Virus record (IMG/VR): IMGVR_UViG_3300025164_000635
Location: 31,305-95,304 of that record
Reading direction: 5' to 3' (one strand)
DNA from: a virus
DNA: 64,000 bases
The notes below the pieces were generated by a model. It worked only from the letters and a program-made list of their open reading frames with translations, did no database searches and was not told where the DNA came from. Numbering within the stretch: position 1 is the first letter of the stretch; each line of letters begins with the position of its first letter. Below are positions 55,505-63,602 of this stretch, one piece after another. A program made the translations under genes and the position numbers.

Positions 55505-55810
55505 ATGCTACAGTTTGCACTCATCACCTACCATCCCTGCGATGACTACTCTCGGCAGTTGTGTCTGCTCCGGGAAGAGTATGACGGCGGCTGGTGGGTG
55601 AAGCACCTAGATGGGAAGACCAACTACTACTTCAACGACCGGCTACGTCCCCTCAGCATCTATCGGCTCACTCGCCGGCGTGAAGTCGAGGCGGCCGCCA
55701 TCATTGGTCAGGATGACGATCTTGCGGCCGTCCGTCTTCTTAGCCAATTCAGCCAAATCCGCGAACGGCGTCGGCTTCCAGGACTCATGCGGGGCAGGGG
55801 CAGCCGGTAA
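55505..55810 (+). CDS. Hypothetical 101-aa protein overlapping an antisense gene
   Basis: The start ATG 55505 follows AAAGGTGAAGCA. The first 60 residues look coding (REEYDGGWWVKHLDGKTNYY). The last third, rich in R and L, lies over the 3' end of the opposite gene (55643-56242). The true end may be as given, making a 168-base tail-to-tail overlap. Confidence 0.5.
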   Translation: MLQFALITYHPCDDYSRQLCLLREEYDGGWWVKHLDGKTNYYFNDRLRPLSIYRLTRRREVEAAAIIGQDDDLAAVRLLSQFSQIRERRRLPGLMRGRGSR

Positions 55811-56242
55811 AGCTGCGGGGTCGCGCTCGATGGCCCGCTCACGGGGGGTCATCACCCCCTCGGGCAACATCCGTCCAAAGAAGATCTCGAAGATTCGAGC
55901 GCGCGCAATCTCCGATTCACCGTTATGTAGCATGTCCATCATGGCTGAGAAGACACCATCGGCCTCATCAAGCACTCGACGATTCAGACGAATGCTGGCC
56001 TCGGCCCGGGCTGTGGTCAGGGCAGCCGCCTCCATCTGACGCACCACCTCTAGCTCTCCCACAACTGCCTCTTCGATAGCCTTCACATCCTCTTCGTGCT
56101 CTCGGAGAAGCGCATAGAAGGTACTGCGGCTCATTCCTAGGTTTTCTTCCTGGAAGACCTGGGCAACGCTCTTTCCCTCACCGTGTACCTTCTGGAAGAC
56201 TGTCCAGAGGGAAATCCTGTAAACTTGCAAGTCAGTTCCCAT
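55643..56242 (-). CDS. HTH protein read against its neighbours (small-terminase-like or regulator)
   Basis: This 199-aa protein is the only leftward gene in the right arm. It has a helix-turn-helix (SVAQVFQEENLGMSRSTFYA), then long helices and a disordered Pro/Ala-rich part before a short beta end. Small terminases show HTH plus coiled coil, but they usually lie next to the large subunit; a repressor or master switch is an alternative. No clear ribosome site precedes ATG 56242. Confidence 0.6.
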   Translation of the reverse strand: MGTDLQVYRISLWTVFQKVHGEGKSVAQVFQEENLGMSRSTFYALLREHEEDVKAIEEAVVGELEVVRQMEAAALTTARAEASIRLNRRVLDEADGVFSAMMDMLHNGESEIARARIFEIFFGRMLPEGVMTPRERAIERDPAALPAAPAPHESWKPTPFADLAELAKKTDGRKIVILTNDGGRLDFTPASEPIDAEGT

Positions 56243-56289
56243 ATACCAAGTTTAACACAGATGGGGCCTGCCGGCCTATAGGAGAAATG

Positions 56290-56320
56290 GAGACATCCCC
56301 GACGCAACCAGGGATGTCTC
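56290..56320. promoter_or_regulatory. 10-bp inverted repeat between divergent genes
   Basis: GAGACATCCC (56290-56299) and GGGATGTCTC (56311-56320) form a perfect inverted repeat with an 11-base gap. It lies between the leftward HTH gene and the rightward gene at 56364, a natural operator place. Confidence 0.5.
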
Positions 56321-56363
56321 TTCGAGAGGGAGAACACACACTCATCGCCAGGAGTATTATACT

Positions 56364-56636
56364 ATGAGACTCTACATACTAGGCACTGATTACACCAGCA
56401 CAAAGGTAGATTGGGTAGACCTGGAGAACTTCGCCAACCCCAACGGACACACACTCCTGCTGCTTGATGATCACAACGATCTCGTCGGCTCCCAGCTCTC
56501 TGAAAGATTCCCAGTGGATGTGACAGAGTTCGTCGCGGAGCGCAAACGGGAGGCCGAGTTCTGGTCAGCTATTGATAAGTTATCCTCCGAGAAGGCGATT
56601 GCGCTACTTACCGCCTGGCTCGAGAGGAGCCGGTAG
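56364..56636 (+). CDS. Hypothetical 90-aa protein
   Basis: It starts at ATG 56364 after CCAGGAGTATTATACT. The product (MRLYILGTDYTSTKVDWVDL...) has an alpha/beta start and a helical end (SEKAIALLTAWLERSR). It is divergent from the HTH gene. Function unknown. Confidence 0.55.
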   Translation: MRLYILGTDYTSTKVDWVDLENFANPNGHTLLLLDDHNDLVGSQLSERFPVDVTEFVAERKREAEFWSAIDKLSSEKAIALLTAWLERSR

Positions 56637-56700
56637 AACGGCTGTTCTTCCTGGTTTGAAACTTGGCCTGAAACTCTAACCGGAAATATCCCAAAGGGGC

Positions 56701-56764
56701 TTGACTTTCCCGGTTTCGTGGGTTACACTGAAGCCGCGTTTCAGACGCGCGTTCAGTGTAACCC
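56701..56764 (+). promoter_or_regulatory. Promoter with operator-like inverted repeat over the -10
   Basis: TTGACT (56701-56706) and TACACT (56724-56729) are 17 bases apart. GGGTTACACTGAA (56720-56732) and TTCAGTGTAACCC (56752-56764) form a perfect 13-bp inverted repeat that covers the -10 and the start of transcription, with CGCG/CGCG inside. It should control the replication module. Confidence 0.65.
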
Positions 56765-56807
56765 ACCCCGGAGCCGGGGAGCACTTAACAGAGTATCTAC
56801 AGAGTGT

Positions 56808-56828
56808 CCAGGAAGTCCCACTTCCTGG
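56808..56828 (+). promoter_or_regulatory. Hairpin in the leader of the resolvase gene
   Basis: CCAGGAAGT-CCC-ACTTCCTGG, a 9-bp perfect stem with a 3-base loop, 20 bases before the GTG start; GAGGAG lies between. Confidence 0.5.
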
Positions 56829-56849
56829 ATTGGCTGAGGAGAATTAGCG

Positions 56850-57755
56850 GTGCGAGTGGATCTTCGCCCCCTGGGCGATGATGGTTCAACTGTTGCACAT
56901 TCCCCCTCCCTTGAGGAAATCCGTTCACGTCTACCGACCCTAGAAGAGATCGACGCCAAGATCGAGTCCGGTGAGTGGTCTGACGAAGGCCGTGAACTCA
57001 CCGAGGATGAGAAGGCTCGGGCCAGAGAAGAGAGAGCCGAGAAGCCCATCCGCAACGACCTCGCGGCCAAGGGGGAGCAGGTCATCATTTCACTGCTCAA
57101 GACACAACTCTTCCAGGCCGTCAACGTTCGCAAAGCTCCAACTCGTCTCCAGAACATCTTCAGTCAGGGTCATGTCGTCGGCCAGTTTCGGGAATCGGTC
57201 GACGTCGACGTCCTGTCTGACCGAATCCCACTTCTGGTGAACGGTGACATCCTCTGGCCGGCCCTTCGTTGTGAAGTCAAGTCCATTTCCGGTCCAAGCT
57301 GGCCTCTCAGCAAGCTCTCCCATACCGAAGTTTCCTATCTGGACGACGCTGTTCACGCTAATCAGGCTGCTTGGTTAGCGTTGGTGTGGTTCTCTCAGAC
57401 GGTGACATGCAAATGGTGTGGTCACTTCTTCGTGGCAAAACGATCCAAGAGGGAGGTTTTATGCGTCCAGTGTAAGGGAATGACGTCGGCCCGCAAGACC
57501 AAGCTGGACGCCTACCTGATCCATCTATTCTCGTGGCGCCGGTGGAATCTCGTCTTGGACTTGATGCAAAGCAGGGTAGCGGGCAACTACCAAGGCAAGT
57601 CGATCAGGCTCCAGGAGCATCCCCACCTGGAAGAGTACGCCATTCACAAAGTGAAGGGACGCTGGATCCTGAGTGATAACCACTGGCTCCGAGCACTCCT
57701 ACCGTCTCTGCATGGCCTACAGCCTGAATACGAACAGGTGGAGATGTCGATATGA
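56850..57755 (+). CDS. RecU/Hjc-type Holliday junction resolvase-like nuclease with zinc finger
   Basis: This 301-aa protein starts at GTG 56850 behind GAGGAGAATTAGCG. It has the PD-(D/E)XK pattern D118/D120 (VDVDVL) and E142-V-K144 (RCEVKS), followed by LSHTEVSYLDDAVHANQAAW and LALVWFSQ, like the RecU core HQ...G..F. A zinc finger CKWCGHFF...CVQC (about 187-210) is inserted after it. The first 60 residues are acidic and helical. It would cut branched DNA before packaging or in recombination. The family is inferred from motif order. Confidence 0.7.
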   Translation: MRVDLRPLGDDGSTVAHSPSLEEIRSRLPTLEEIDAKIESGEWSDEGRELTEDEKARAREERAEKPIRNDLAAKGEQVIISLLKTQLFQAVNVRKAPTRLQNIFSQGHVVGQFRESVDVDVLSDRIPLLVNGDILWPALRCEVKSISGPSWPLSKLSHTEVSYLDDAVHANQAAWLALVWFSQTVTCKWCGHFFVAKRSKREVLCVQCKGMTSARKTKLDAYLIHLFSWRRWNLVLDLMQSRVAGNYQGKSIRLQEHPHLEEYAIHKVKGRWILSDNHWLRALLPSLHGLQPEYEQVEMSI

Positions 57756-57934
57756 AGAAGCCCACCGAAAAGCAAGAGGATGGCCCGTTAGCCACCTGGG
57801 CCAAGGAACATGGCTTCCCGGCCCTCACCGATGAGGCACTTAGGGAGGCTACAGAACAACAAGAGGACAAGCGCCTGGCTCACATGGCTCGCTTCGTAAT
57901 CTTCTTTCGTCAGGCGACAAAGAGAGAGAGATGA
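57752..57934 (+). CDS. Hypothetical 60-aa charged protein
   Basis: It starts at ATG 57752 (overlap with the previous stop). Rich in K, E, Q and R, helical (ALREATEQQEDKRLAHMARF). Function unknown. Confidence 0.55.
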   Translation: MKKPTEKQEDGPLATWAKEHGFPALTDEALREATEQQEDKRLAHMARFVIFFRQATKRER

Positions 57935-58818
57935 CCAACACCTCCCTAATAAAAATTCCATCGCCAGATATTCCCGTCATCAGCACGGGCCTGGAAGAAC
58001 TCGCTATCGAGTCGGCACGTGATGCCGCGCTCAGAACACTCGGCCTAAATTCCGAAGAGAACGAGCCACTTGTCCTGACGGCAGAGCAGAACGCCCAGTG
58101 CAACCATTTGGCGCTTCGCAAGATGGTCGTGGCCGAGGGGGTCACTCAGGCAGCGATCATGCGGCTGGCACTCCGTGTCTACGCGAACTCTGAATGGACG
58201 CTACTTGACCTAGAGACCTTCGACCAGTACGTGAACTCTGTACTGACGCACGAGGACGGGGACGGCCCCATCCCGGCCGCCATGCGGAAGTACCGTCACC
58301 TGCTGCGTTCCAGCATACCTGTCCTGCACGCACTGGACATCAATCCCGTCAAGGTTGTCATTCCCGGAGAAAATGGGGATGATCCAGAAAAGGTCGAAGT
58401 CAGGGCGCAGCATTTCATAGACAGACCGAGCCTCTTCCAGGAGATTGACTCGTTGCTCCGAGACGTAGTTCCATCGACCCCGAAGGGACGTGCTCGCATT
58501 AAGAAAGCAGTCACTCTGGCCGTCACTGCCAAGAGCCGGGAAGAACTCAGGCGTCAGCGCTTCCTGGTCAGAAATCCTCAGCCTCCTCCATCCCGATCAA
58601 GAGGACGGATCCAGCTCGTGAGTTTCCTGGAGCCGACCCTGGACGAAAATGGGAATCCTGTCCTTGAGACAGTCAAGAGGCACGGCCTGCCCTGGGAGCG
58701 TCAGCGTGTGGACTCACGGCCTGGTTGGCGTATCACCATCGAAGCGACTGACCAGGAACACCTGGAGTACATCCAAGACGTGCTCAGTACGCGCGTCGAG
58801 TTCGTCGAGGAGAGTTAG
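57931..58818 (+). CDS. Hypothetical 295-aa protein in the replication operon
   Basis: It starts at ATG 57931 (ATGA overlap). Mostly helical with an extended N-terminus and a C-terminal alpha/beta part (RPGWRITIEATDQEHLEYI). A helix-turn-helix-like stretch (VVAEGVTQAAIMRLALRVY) lies at about 66-84. Its position before DnaB would suit a replication initiator or loader, but no motif proves it. Confidence 0.6.
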   Translation: MTNTSLIKIPSPDIPVISTGLEELAIESARDAALRTLGLNSEENEPLVLTAEQNAQCNHLALRKMVVAEGVTQAAIMRLALRVYANSEWTLLDLETFDQYVNSVLTHEDGDGPIPAAMRKYRHLLRSSIPVLHALDINPVKVVIPGENGDDPEKVEVRAQHFIDRPSLFQEIDSLLRDVVPSTPKGRARIKKAVTLAVTAKSREELRRQRFLVRNPQPPPSRSRGRIQLVSFLEPTLDENGNPVLETVKRHGLPWERQRVDSRPGWRITIEATDQEHLEYIQDVLSTRVEFVEES

Positions 58819-58821
58819 AGA

Positions 58822-59295
58822 ATGCCACAGATTGACGTGCCTACCGGCACACGTGAGATAAGCTGTCCGCAGTGCGCGGCCGCCATTGTGATTTCCAGAC
58901 GGAAGTACGACAATCCGATCTACTGTGAGGCTTGCGGATGCTCACTGCAAATCAGAGATGAGGATACAGGAGACTGGCTGAACCTGTGGTGGGCTCCCCT
59001 GGAGTCTGAGCTTGCCCGCTTCATGGGCAAGACCTTCGGTGTCATACGGTTCCCGTCCGAGGCGATGTCGCTGCGATGGGGACGGTTCGAGAGACGGCAC
59101 GAGGCCGAGAGGATCAAAGCGGCCGCCCATGTGGCCCTGGAGAGGATGTCAGCCCACCCCATGCGAGATCTGTGCTTCTCGACGGTGATCGCTATGATCG
59201 AGAAGCGGGACAGCGTTTCGCCGCGAAACGTTGATGACGCTCAGGACACTGAGGTTGTGGTAGGAATCAATCCTCTCAGGAGCAGGCGATCGTGA
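58822..59295 (+). CDS. Zinc-ribbon protein in the replication operon
   Basis: This 157-aa protein has CPQC and CEACGC near the N-terminus (residues 16-42), a zinc ribbon, followed by a helical region. It starts at ATG 58822 and is coupled to the helicase gene. A parS-like site lies near its 3' end. Function unknown. Confidence 0.6.
   Translation: MPQIDVPTGTREISCPQCAAAIVISRRKYDNPIYCEACGCSLQIRDEDTGDWLNLWWAPLESELARFMGKTFGVIRFPSEAMSLRWGRFERRHEAERIKAAAHVALERMSAHPMRDLCFSTVIAMIEKRDSVSPRNVDDAQDTEVVVGINPLRSRRS
59215..59229. repeat. parS-like palindrome near the DnaB gene
   Basis: GTTTCGC-C-GCGAAAC, perfect over 17 bp (59214-59230), about 60 bases before the DnaB-like start. Confidence 0.75.
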
Positions 59296-60896
59296 GCCTA
59301 GCCACCGAAACCCGAAAGGTTGAACTCAGATTGTTGGGCTTGTCGGTCGTTCTGCCGACCGACAATGGAGCGCTGGATGTGATTCGGTCTATCGTCCGGG
59401 ACATAGCTATGCGCTTCCCAGTGGATAGTCAGCTAGATTGGCTCTTTCATGATGTACAGATTCGTGCCATCATGAAGGTAGCTGTGGATGCCGTAAAGCT
59501 CGGGGCCGATCCCGATCCGCACAACATTGCCCAGGCCATTATTGCTTATGGCCTAAGCGATGCCTTTAAGTCGCTTGATTCTGATGTGATTGCTAAGCGC
59601 ATTGAGACTCTAGTCCAGGAAGGGCGGGGGGATCAAGTTCCGACGCCGGCTCTGGCTCGCTTTGTGAGTGGGTCTCTGACCAAGCTCAGCCAACAGAGAC
59701 GCTTGGAAAGTGCTGGTCACATGGTGCTTGATGAGGTAGAGCACGGGGAAGGAGACGCTTCCCGGCGCTACCGTCAGGCCACCCAGATCTGGGAGTCGGC
59801 TGCTCCTCCTGTGGCAAACCTGGCTTCCAGGACCGGAACAGAAATGGCTGCAATCCACGGGTATGAGATGGCATTACGTGCAGCCGGGACCGAGAAGGGG
59901 TTACCACGCATGGAATTGCCGGGTGTCTTTGGCCTGGGCCGGGCTAGAACCCTGTCGGGCGGACAGCGGTCTGTAGTGCCGCTACACCTTTCCCCTGGCT
60001 TGGCGACTCTGGTCACTGCCAAAAGCGGATTCGGCAAGACTATGATGGCAAACGAAATCGCGTTCACCAATGCGGTCAGGGGTCTCAGAGAAGGATACCC
60101 ATACATTCAAGTCCTGTTCCTGCACGATGAGGACATTCCGCCACTCGTGATGGATCGATACGCGGCGCGTGTGACCGGCTTCCCGGTTGGGGAGCTGGAA
60201 GAGGGCTACCACCAAGAAGAAGTGGCAGCCGCCTTCACTGACTGTGCTGACTGGCTGGATCAGATTCACTTTGTCCACTGTCCAGGTGCTCGAATCCCAG
60301 ACCTGATCGATTCTGTCCGGGATCACGCGGCCCGCCTGGATCAGGGTCAACAACTCCTGGTCATCATGGACTACATCAGTGGACAGAAACTCAACTTGAT
60401 TGACATGCCGGGTGACAACGATGCGTACAAGCTGAATGCTGCCTTCAATGAATTCAAGAAGGCTGCGGAGGCACTTACTCGGCAGGAAGGTGAGGGCTCC
60501 ATGTATCGGGGAGAGGTACATGTTGTCATGCTGAGCCAGTTGAATGACCAGGACACGCCATATGGCAACCGGGGCGCGGCTTTCTTTGGTCAGTTGTGGA
60601 TTAACTTGGTACGCCGGGAAGTGGAAATGGATGAGCTCAACATGACCGACCTCATCAACAAGGCATACGAGCGGGTGTATGGGCTACCGCCCGAACGCCA
60701 GGAAGAGCACATCATCACCCGTGGCAACATGGCGCCCATCGCCATGCTCAAGGTCGTGAAGCAAAACATGGGCCCCACGCCGGCTTCTTGGGTGTTGTTG
60801 GACCCGAGGCGCTTCCTTTTCCTGGGGCCACATCCAGATGCCAAGACTTTGTGGTACGAGAGCTGTTGCGCCTACCGGCGCATCGACAAAGACTAG
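59292..60896 (+). CDS. dnaB: DnaB-like replicative helicase
   Basis: This 534-aa protein starts at GTG 59292. The N-terminal 160 residues are helical as in DnaB; the RecA-type core has Walker A AKSGFGKT (243-250), Walker B VIMDY (D360), and downstream VVMLSQLNDQ (motif H3/Q). It unwinds DNA at the fork. Its neighbour encodes primase, so the two form the primosome. Length is slightly above the bacterial average. Confidence 0.85.
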   Translation: MSLATETRKVELRLLGLSVVLPTDNGALDVIRSIVRDIAMRFPVDSQLDWLFHDVQIRAIMKVAVDAVKLGADPDPHNIAQAIIAYGLSDAFKSLDSDVIAKRIETLVQEGRGDQVPTPALARFVSGSLTKLSQQRRLESAGHMVLDEVEHGEGDASRRYRQATQIWESAAPPVANLASRTGTEMAAIHGYEMALRAAGTEKGLPRMELPGVFGLGRARTLSGGQRSVVPLHLSPGLATLVTAKSGFGKTMMANEIAFTNAVRGLREGYPYIQVLFLHDEDIPPLVMDRYAARVTGFPVGELEEGYHQEEVAAAFTDCADWLDQIHFVHCPGARIPDLIDSVRDHAARLDQGQQLLVIMDYISGQKLNLIDMPGDNDAYKLNAAFNEFKKAAEALTRQEGEGSMYRGEVHVVMLSQLNDQDTPYGNRGAAFFGQLWINLVRREVEMDELNMTDLINKAYERVYGLPPERQEEHIITRGNMAPIAMLKVVKQNMGPTPASWVLLDPRRFLFLGPHPDAKTLWYESCCAYRRIDKD

Positions 60897-60897
60897 A

Positions 60898-62118
60898 ATG
60901 GGAACTCAACGATTAAGCGTGCGAGAAAAAGCCTTTCCCTACGACGAATACAAGGGGCGCTATTCGATGTTGGCTGTGGTGCAGGCGAGTGGCATTGCCA
61001 AGGCCGGCCCACAGCACAGCCGAACGGGCGTCCAGTTCTTCTGCCCATTTCACGCGGACACGAAGAGTGCGAGTTTCCACATCCGGTCGCGTTTCGGCCA
61101 GTGTTTCGGCAGTTGTGGATGGAAAGGAGACATCTTCGACTTCATCCGAGAGTGGTGGAGGCGGGACGGCATCCCCTTCCCGGAAGATCATTTTGAGAAG
61201 GCCGCGGTTGAGTGGCTGGAGAAGGCCGAGCGGGACAACCTGCTGCGCTCTGGCGTCGTTCCCGATGTCAACGGCCGGGACTGGTCTATCGAGGCTCACT
61301 GGCCGTACATGCGCGCCGACGTATACCACCAGAACCTTCTCCAGGACGAGAATCACATCTTGTACTTCCTGATGAGGGGTTGCAACTGGGATACCATCAC
61401 CCGGCACTACCTAGGGTACAATCGGGGCAATCACCGATATACCATCCCGATCCGGAATCATATTGGACTGTACGGCGTGAAGATGCGTCGGGATGAGGAG
61501 CACTACCGGGCGACCTTCGCCGAGAAGGGTGACGAGTGGCTGCGGCACCAAATGAGTGTGATGCGCTACCACCGGCTGGAGCATGCCCAGACGACCGGCG
61601 TCCTTCCGGTTGAGCCGACTGAAGAGGATGTATACAATTCATTCTGTGCCAAGTACATCTGGGGTAAAGGAGACTGTGTCTGGTTCTGGAACGAGGACCG
61701 TCTACTGGTTCGACCCCAGACCTATCTCCCCTACGTCTTTCTCACAGCCGATGAGATGTCTGGTCTCATCCTAGAGCAGTTGGGCTACGCAGCGGTGGCA
61801 ATGGGCAGTGACGCCAGTTTCCCGAAGGGCGACACCATCCTGCACTACCGAAGTGAGGGGAAGACATTCCAGATCAGGATAGCCGACGTATTCCAGCATG
61901 TCATGAAGGTGTACCTGGTAGCCGACAATGATGATTCAGGCTTGGCCGGCGCAAAGCGGAGAGCATTGGCCATTGGGCCATCCAAGTGTGAGATTCTCCG
62001 TGTGCCGGACAAGCAGTTCAAGGACCCCGCGGACTTCTACGTTGGAGAAGGGGAGACGGCTTTCCGGCACTGGCTGGTAGGCATCCCAACATTAAGTGAG
62101 TTGGGCCTGAGTCGTTAG
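60898..62118 (+). CDS. dnaG: DnaG-type primase
   Basis: This 406-aa protein has an N-terminal CHC2 zinc finger (C49, H52, C69, C73; CPFH...CFGSC) followed by DIFDFI, and a C-terminal TOPRIM signature ADNDDSGLAGAKRRA (D343, D345). It makes RNA primers. Shorter than bacterial DnaG, lacking the helicase-binding domain. The start ATG 60898 lies directly after the helicase stop. Confidence 0.85.
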   Translation: MGTQRLSVREKAFPYDEYKGRYSMLAVVQASGIAKAGPQHSRTGVQFFCPFHADTKSASFHIRSRFGQCFGSCGWKGDIFDFIREWWRRDGIPFPEDHFEKAAVEWLEKAERDNLLRSGVVPDVNGRDWSIEAHWPYMRADVYHQNLLQDENHILYFLMRGCNWDTITRHYLGYNRGNHRYTIPIRNHIGLYGVKMRRDEEHYRATFAEKGDEWLRHQMSVMRYHRLEHAQTTGVLPVEPTEEDVYNSFCAKYIWGKGDCVWFWNEDRLLVRPQTYLPYVFLTADEMSGLILEQLGYAAVAMGSDASFPKGDTILHYRSEGKTFQIRIADVFQHVMKVYLVADNDDSGLAGAKRRALAIGPSKCEILRVPDKQFKDPADFYVGEGETAFRHWLVGIPTLSELGLSR

Positions 62119-62163
62119 ATGTCACAGGTCTGAGCTACAATAGACTCCAGAAGGGAGTACAGA

Positions 62164-62241
62164 GTGGTCGAGTTCTTCAGCTATCCCCTTGTTATTGGTC
62201 TCATGGTCTACCGGGCATTCAGAAACGCCACCAGGAGGTAA
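62164..62241 (+). CDS. 25-aa hydrophobic peptide
   Basis: The frame from GTG 62164 to TAA 62241 follows AAGGGAGTACAGA. The product has FFSYPLVIGLMVYRAF, a short hydrophobic segment, then basic residues. A TACAAT at 62136 may be part of a weak promoter. Low confidence. Confidence 0.35.
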   Translation: MVEFFSYPLVIGLMVYRAFRNATRR

Positions 62242-62246
62242 TTCAC

Positions 62247-62762
62247 ATGGTAACTGTGTTGGACGAACTGCGTCGTGTTCTGTATACCCAACGTCTGGGT
62301 ATGCTGAATGTACTCGTGAACGATGCCGTGCGAGAGTCGGACGGCTCGGTTCTCTTCCCGGCCAGTATGTTGAAAAACTTGGAGGATCAGGCGGGTATCC
62401 CGTTTGATCGATTGTCGGGCGCCGAGAAGGACGATTGGGCGCCTGTCAAGTTGGCCGAGTGGCCCCTACTGGTTATCCCATGTCCTTCCTGCCATCTGGT
62501 AGAGGTCTTGACCTTCGGAAGGCTCGGCATCCAGTGTCACCACTGCGGTCACCGGCCCTGGCGCTTCGGGGTAGTTCAGGCGAGTGGCGCAACTGCTCTC
62601 ATGGACACCTCTCACCAAGTAGCGGCCTATTTGATTGGCCGCGATCTGGCAAACTACAAAATCTACAAGGACGGTCAGGAGGTTCCTCTTCAGGGAGCTT
62701 CAGTGGCAGACATTGAGCTTGAGCTGACCGTGGCTGGTACCAGGATGGAAAGAGATGTTTAA
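62247..62762 (+). CDS. Hypothetical 171-aa protein with zinc ribbon
   Basis: It starts at ATG 62247. It carries IPCPSCHL and QCHHCGHRPW, a zinc ribbon at about residues 78-106, flanked by helical parts. It is in the replication module. Function unknown. Confidence 0.6.
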   Translation: MVTVLDELRRVLYTQRLGMLNVLVNDAVRESDGSVLFPASMLKNLEDQAGIPFDRLSGAEKDDWAPVKLAEWPLLVIPCPSCHLVEVLTFGRLGIQCHHCGHRPWRFGVVQASGATALMDTSHQVAAYLIGRDLANYKIYKDGQEVPLQGASVADIELELTVAGTRMERDV

Positions 62763-63165
62763 CCGAGAAGAACAGCGGGAACTCAATATCTATCGATCAC
62801 AACTGCGCTACCTGGATAAGCACTCTCATGGCCCTGCTTCCCGGCCGTCCGTGCAAGCCTTAGTCATCTCGCTCAACAAGGCTTTCTCGGCATCCCTCAC
62901 ACACGAGGAACGCATTGCCATCTGGCTTGGGTTGTGCGAGTACAATCCAACCTACTTCGACACAACTAATCTGTTCACACGAGGGGCTGCCTGGCTGACC
63001 ATTCAATGGCTGCACTTTGAATTGGATGATCAGGAACACTCTGAGAGTATTGTGAACCTACCGGTTCGGGAAGTGGTGGTCACCATCTTGAAGAAGGTGG
63101 CCATGGAAGCGCTTGGATACATCCCCTTCCAGGAAGAAGTCGAAGAAGAGGTTATGATTGCATGA
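62755..63165 (+). CDS. Hypothetical 136-aa helical protein
   Basis: It starts at ATG 62755, overlapping by 8 bases. Helical (REEQRELNIYRSQLRYLDKH), acidic at the end. It is coupled to the next gene. No family recognised. Confidence 0.55.
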   Translation: MFNREEQRELNIYRSQLRYLDKHSHGPASRPSVQALVISLNKAFSASLTHEERIAIWLGLCEYNPTYFDTTNLFTRGAAWLTIQWLHFELDDQEHSESIVNLPVREVVVTILKKVAMEALGYIPFQEEVEEEVMIA

Positions 63166-63602
63166 ATGAAATCAGACGTAAACTCAAGGCATACCTGAGA
63201 CGGGACGACCCGAAGCAGGAGCGGGACCAATATGGTCTTCCCGTCTGTCCACTTACAGGTAAGATCGCAACCCAGATGCACGAGATCATCGAGTGGCCAG
63301 GCCGGAGATACGGTGACAAGTACGGCCATCGTGTCCGGGACAAAGAAGGCTTTGACTGCCTGGCCGAGATCTACTTCGTCAAGGAGCTATGTGTCCTCCT
63401 AGACGGCGAGGTCAATGTCAACCAAGCAAACATCAAGAGAGACTGGCTCCTGGGGCATCAGGCCGGGAAGTACGGCGTCCAGGCCGTCGTGACCGCTCTG
63501 GTGCGCCTGGGCCGCCATCTGAATCATCCCTACGAGTTCATCCCTCGCTTCATCATGGTGGGGGACAAGTTCAACGACATCACCATTGAGGAGAAACGAT
63601 GA
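63162..63602 (+). CDS. Hypothetical 146-aa protein, HNH-like pattern
   Basis: It starts at ATG 63162 (ATGA overlap). The stretch VCPLTGKIATQMHEIIEWPG and later INxxHxG-type residues (LLDGEVNVNQANIKRDWLLG) resemble phage proteins with a decayed HNH motif. No complete HNH active site is visible. It precedes the ERF gene. Confidence 0.55.
   Translation: MNEIRRKLKAYLRRDDPKQERDQYGLPVCPLTGKIATQMHEIIEWPGRRYGDKYGHRVRDKEGFDCLAEIYFVKELCVLLDGEVNVNQANIKRDWLLGHQAGKYGVQAVVTALVRLGRHLNHPYEFIPRFIMVGDKFNDITIEEKR

Noticed and set aside
161-63476. Octamer enrichment as a mere codon effect of Gly-Lys or Leu-Glu pairs
   Set aside because: Copies occur in several frames, on both strands and in non-coding DNA, so amino-acid preference alone cannot explain them. 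A formal test is still needed.
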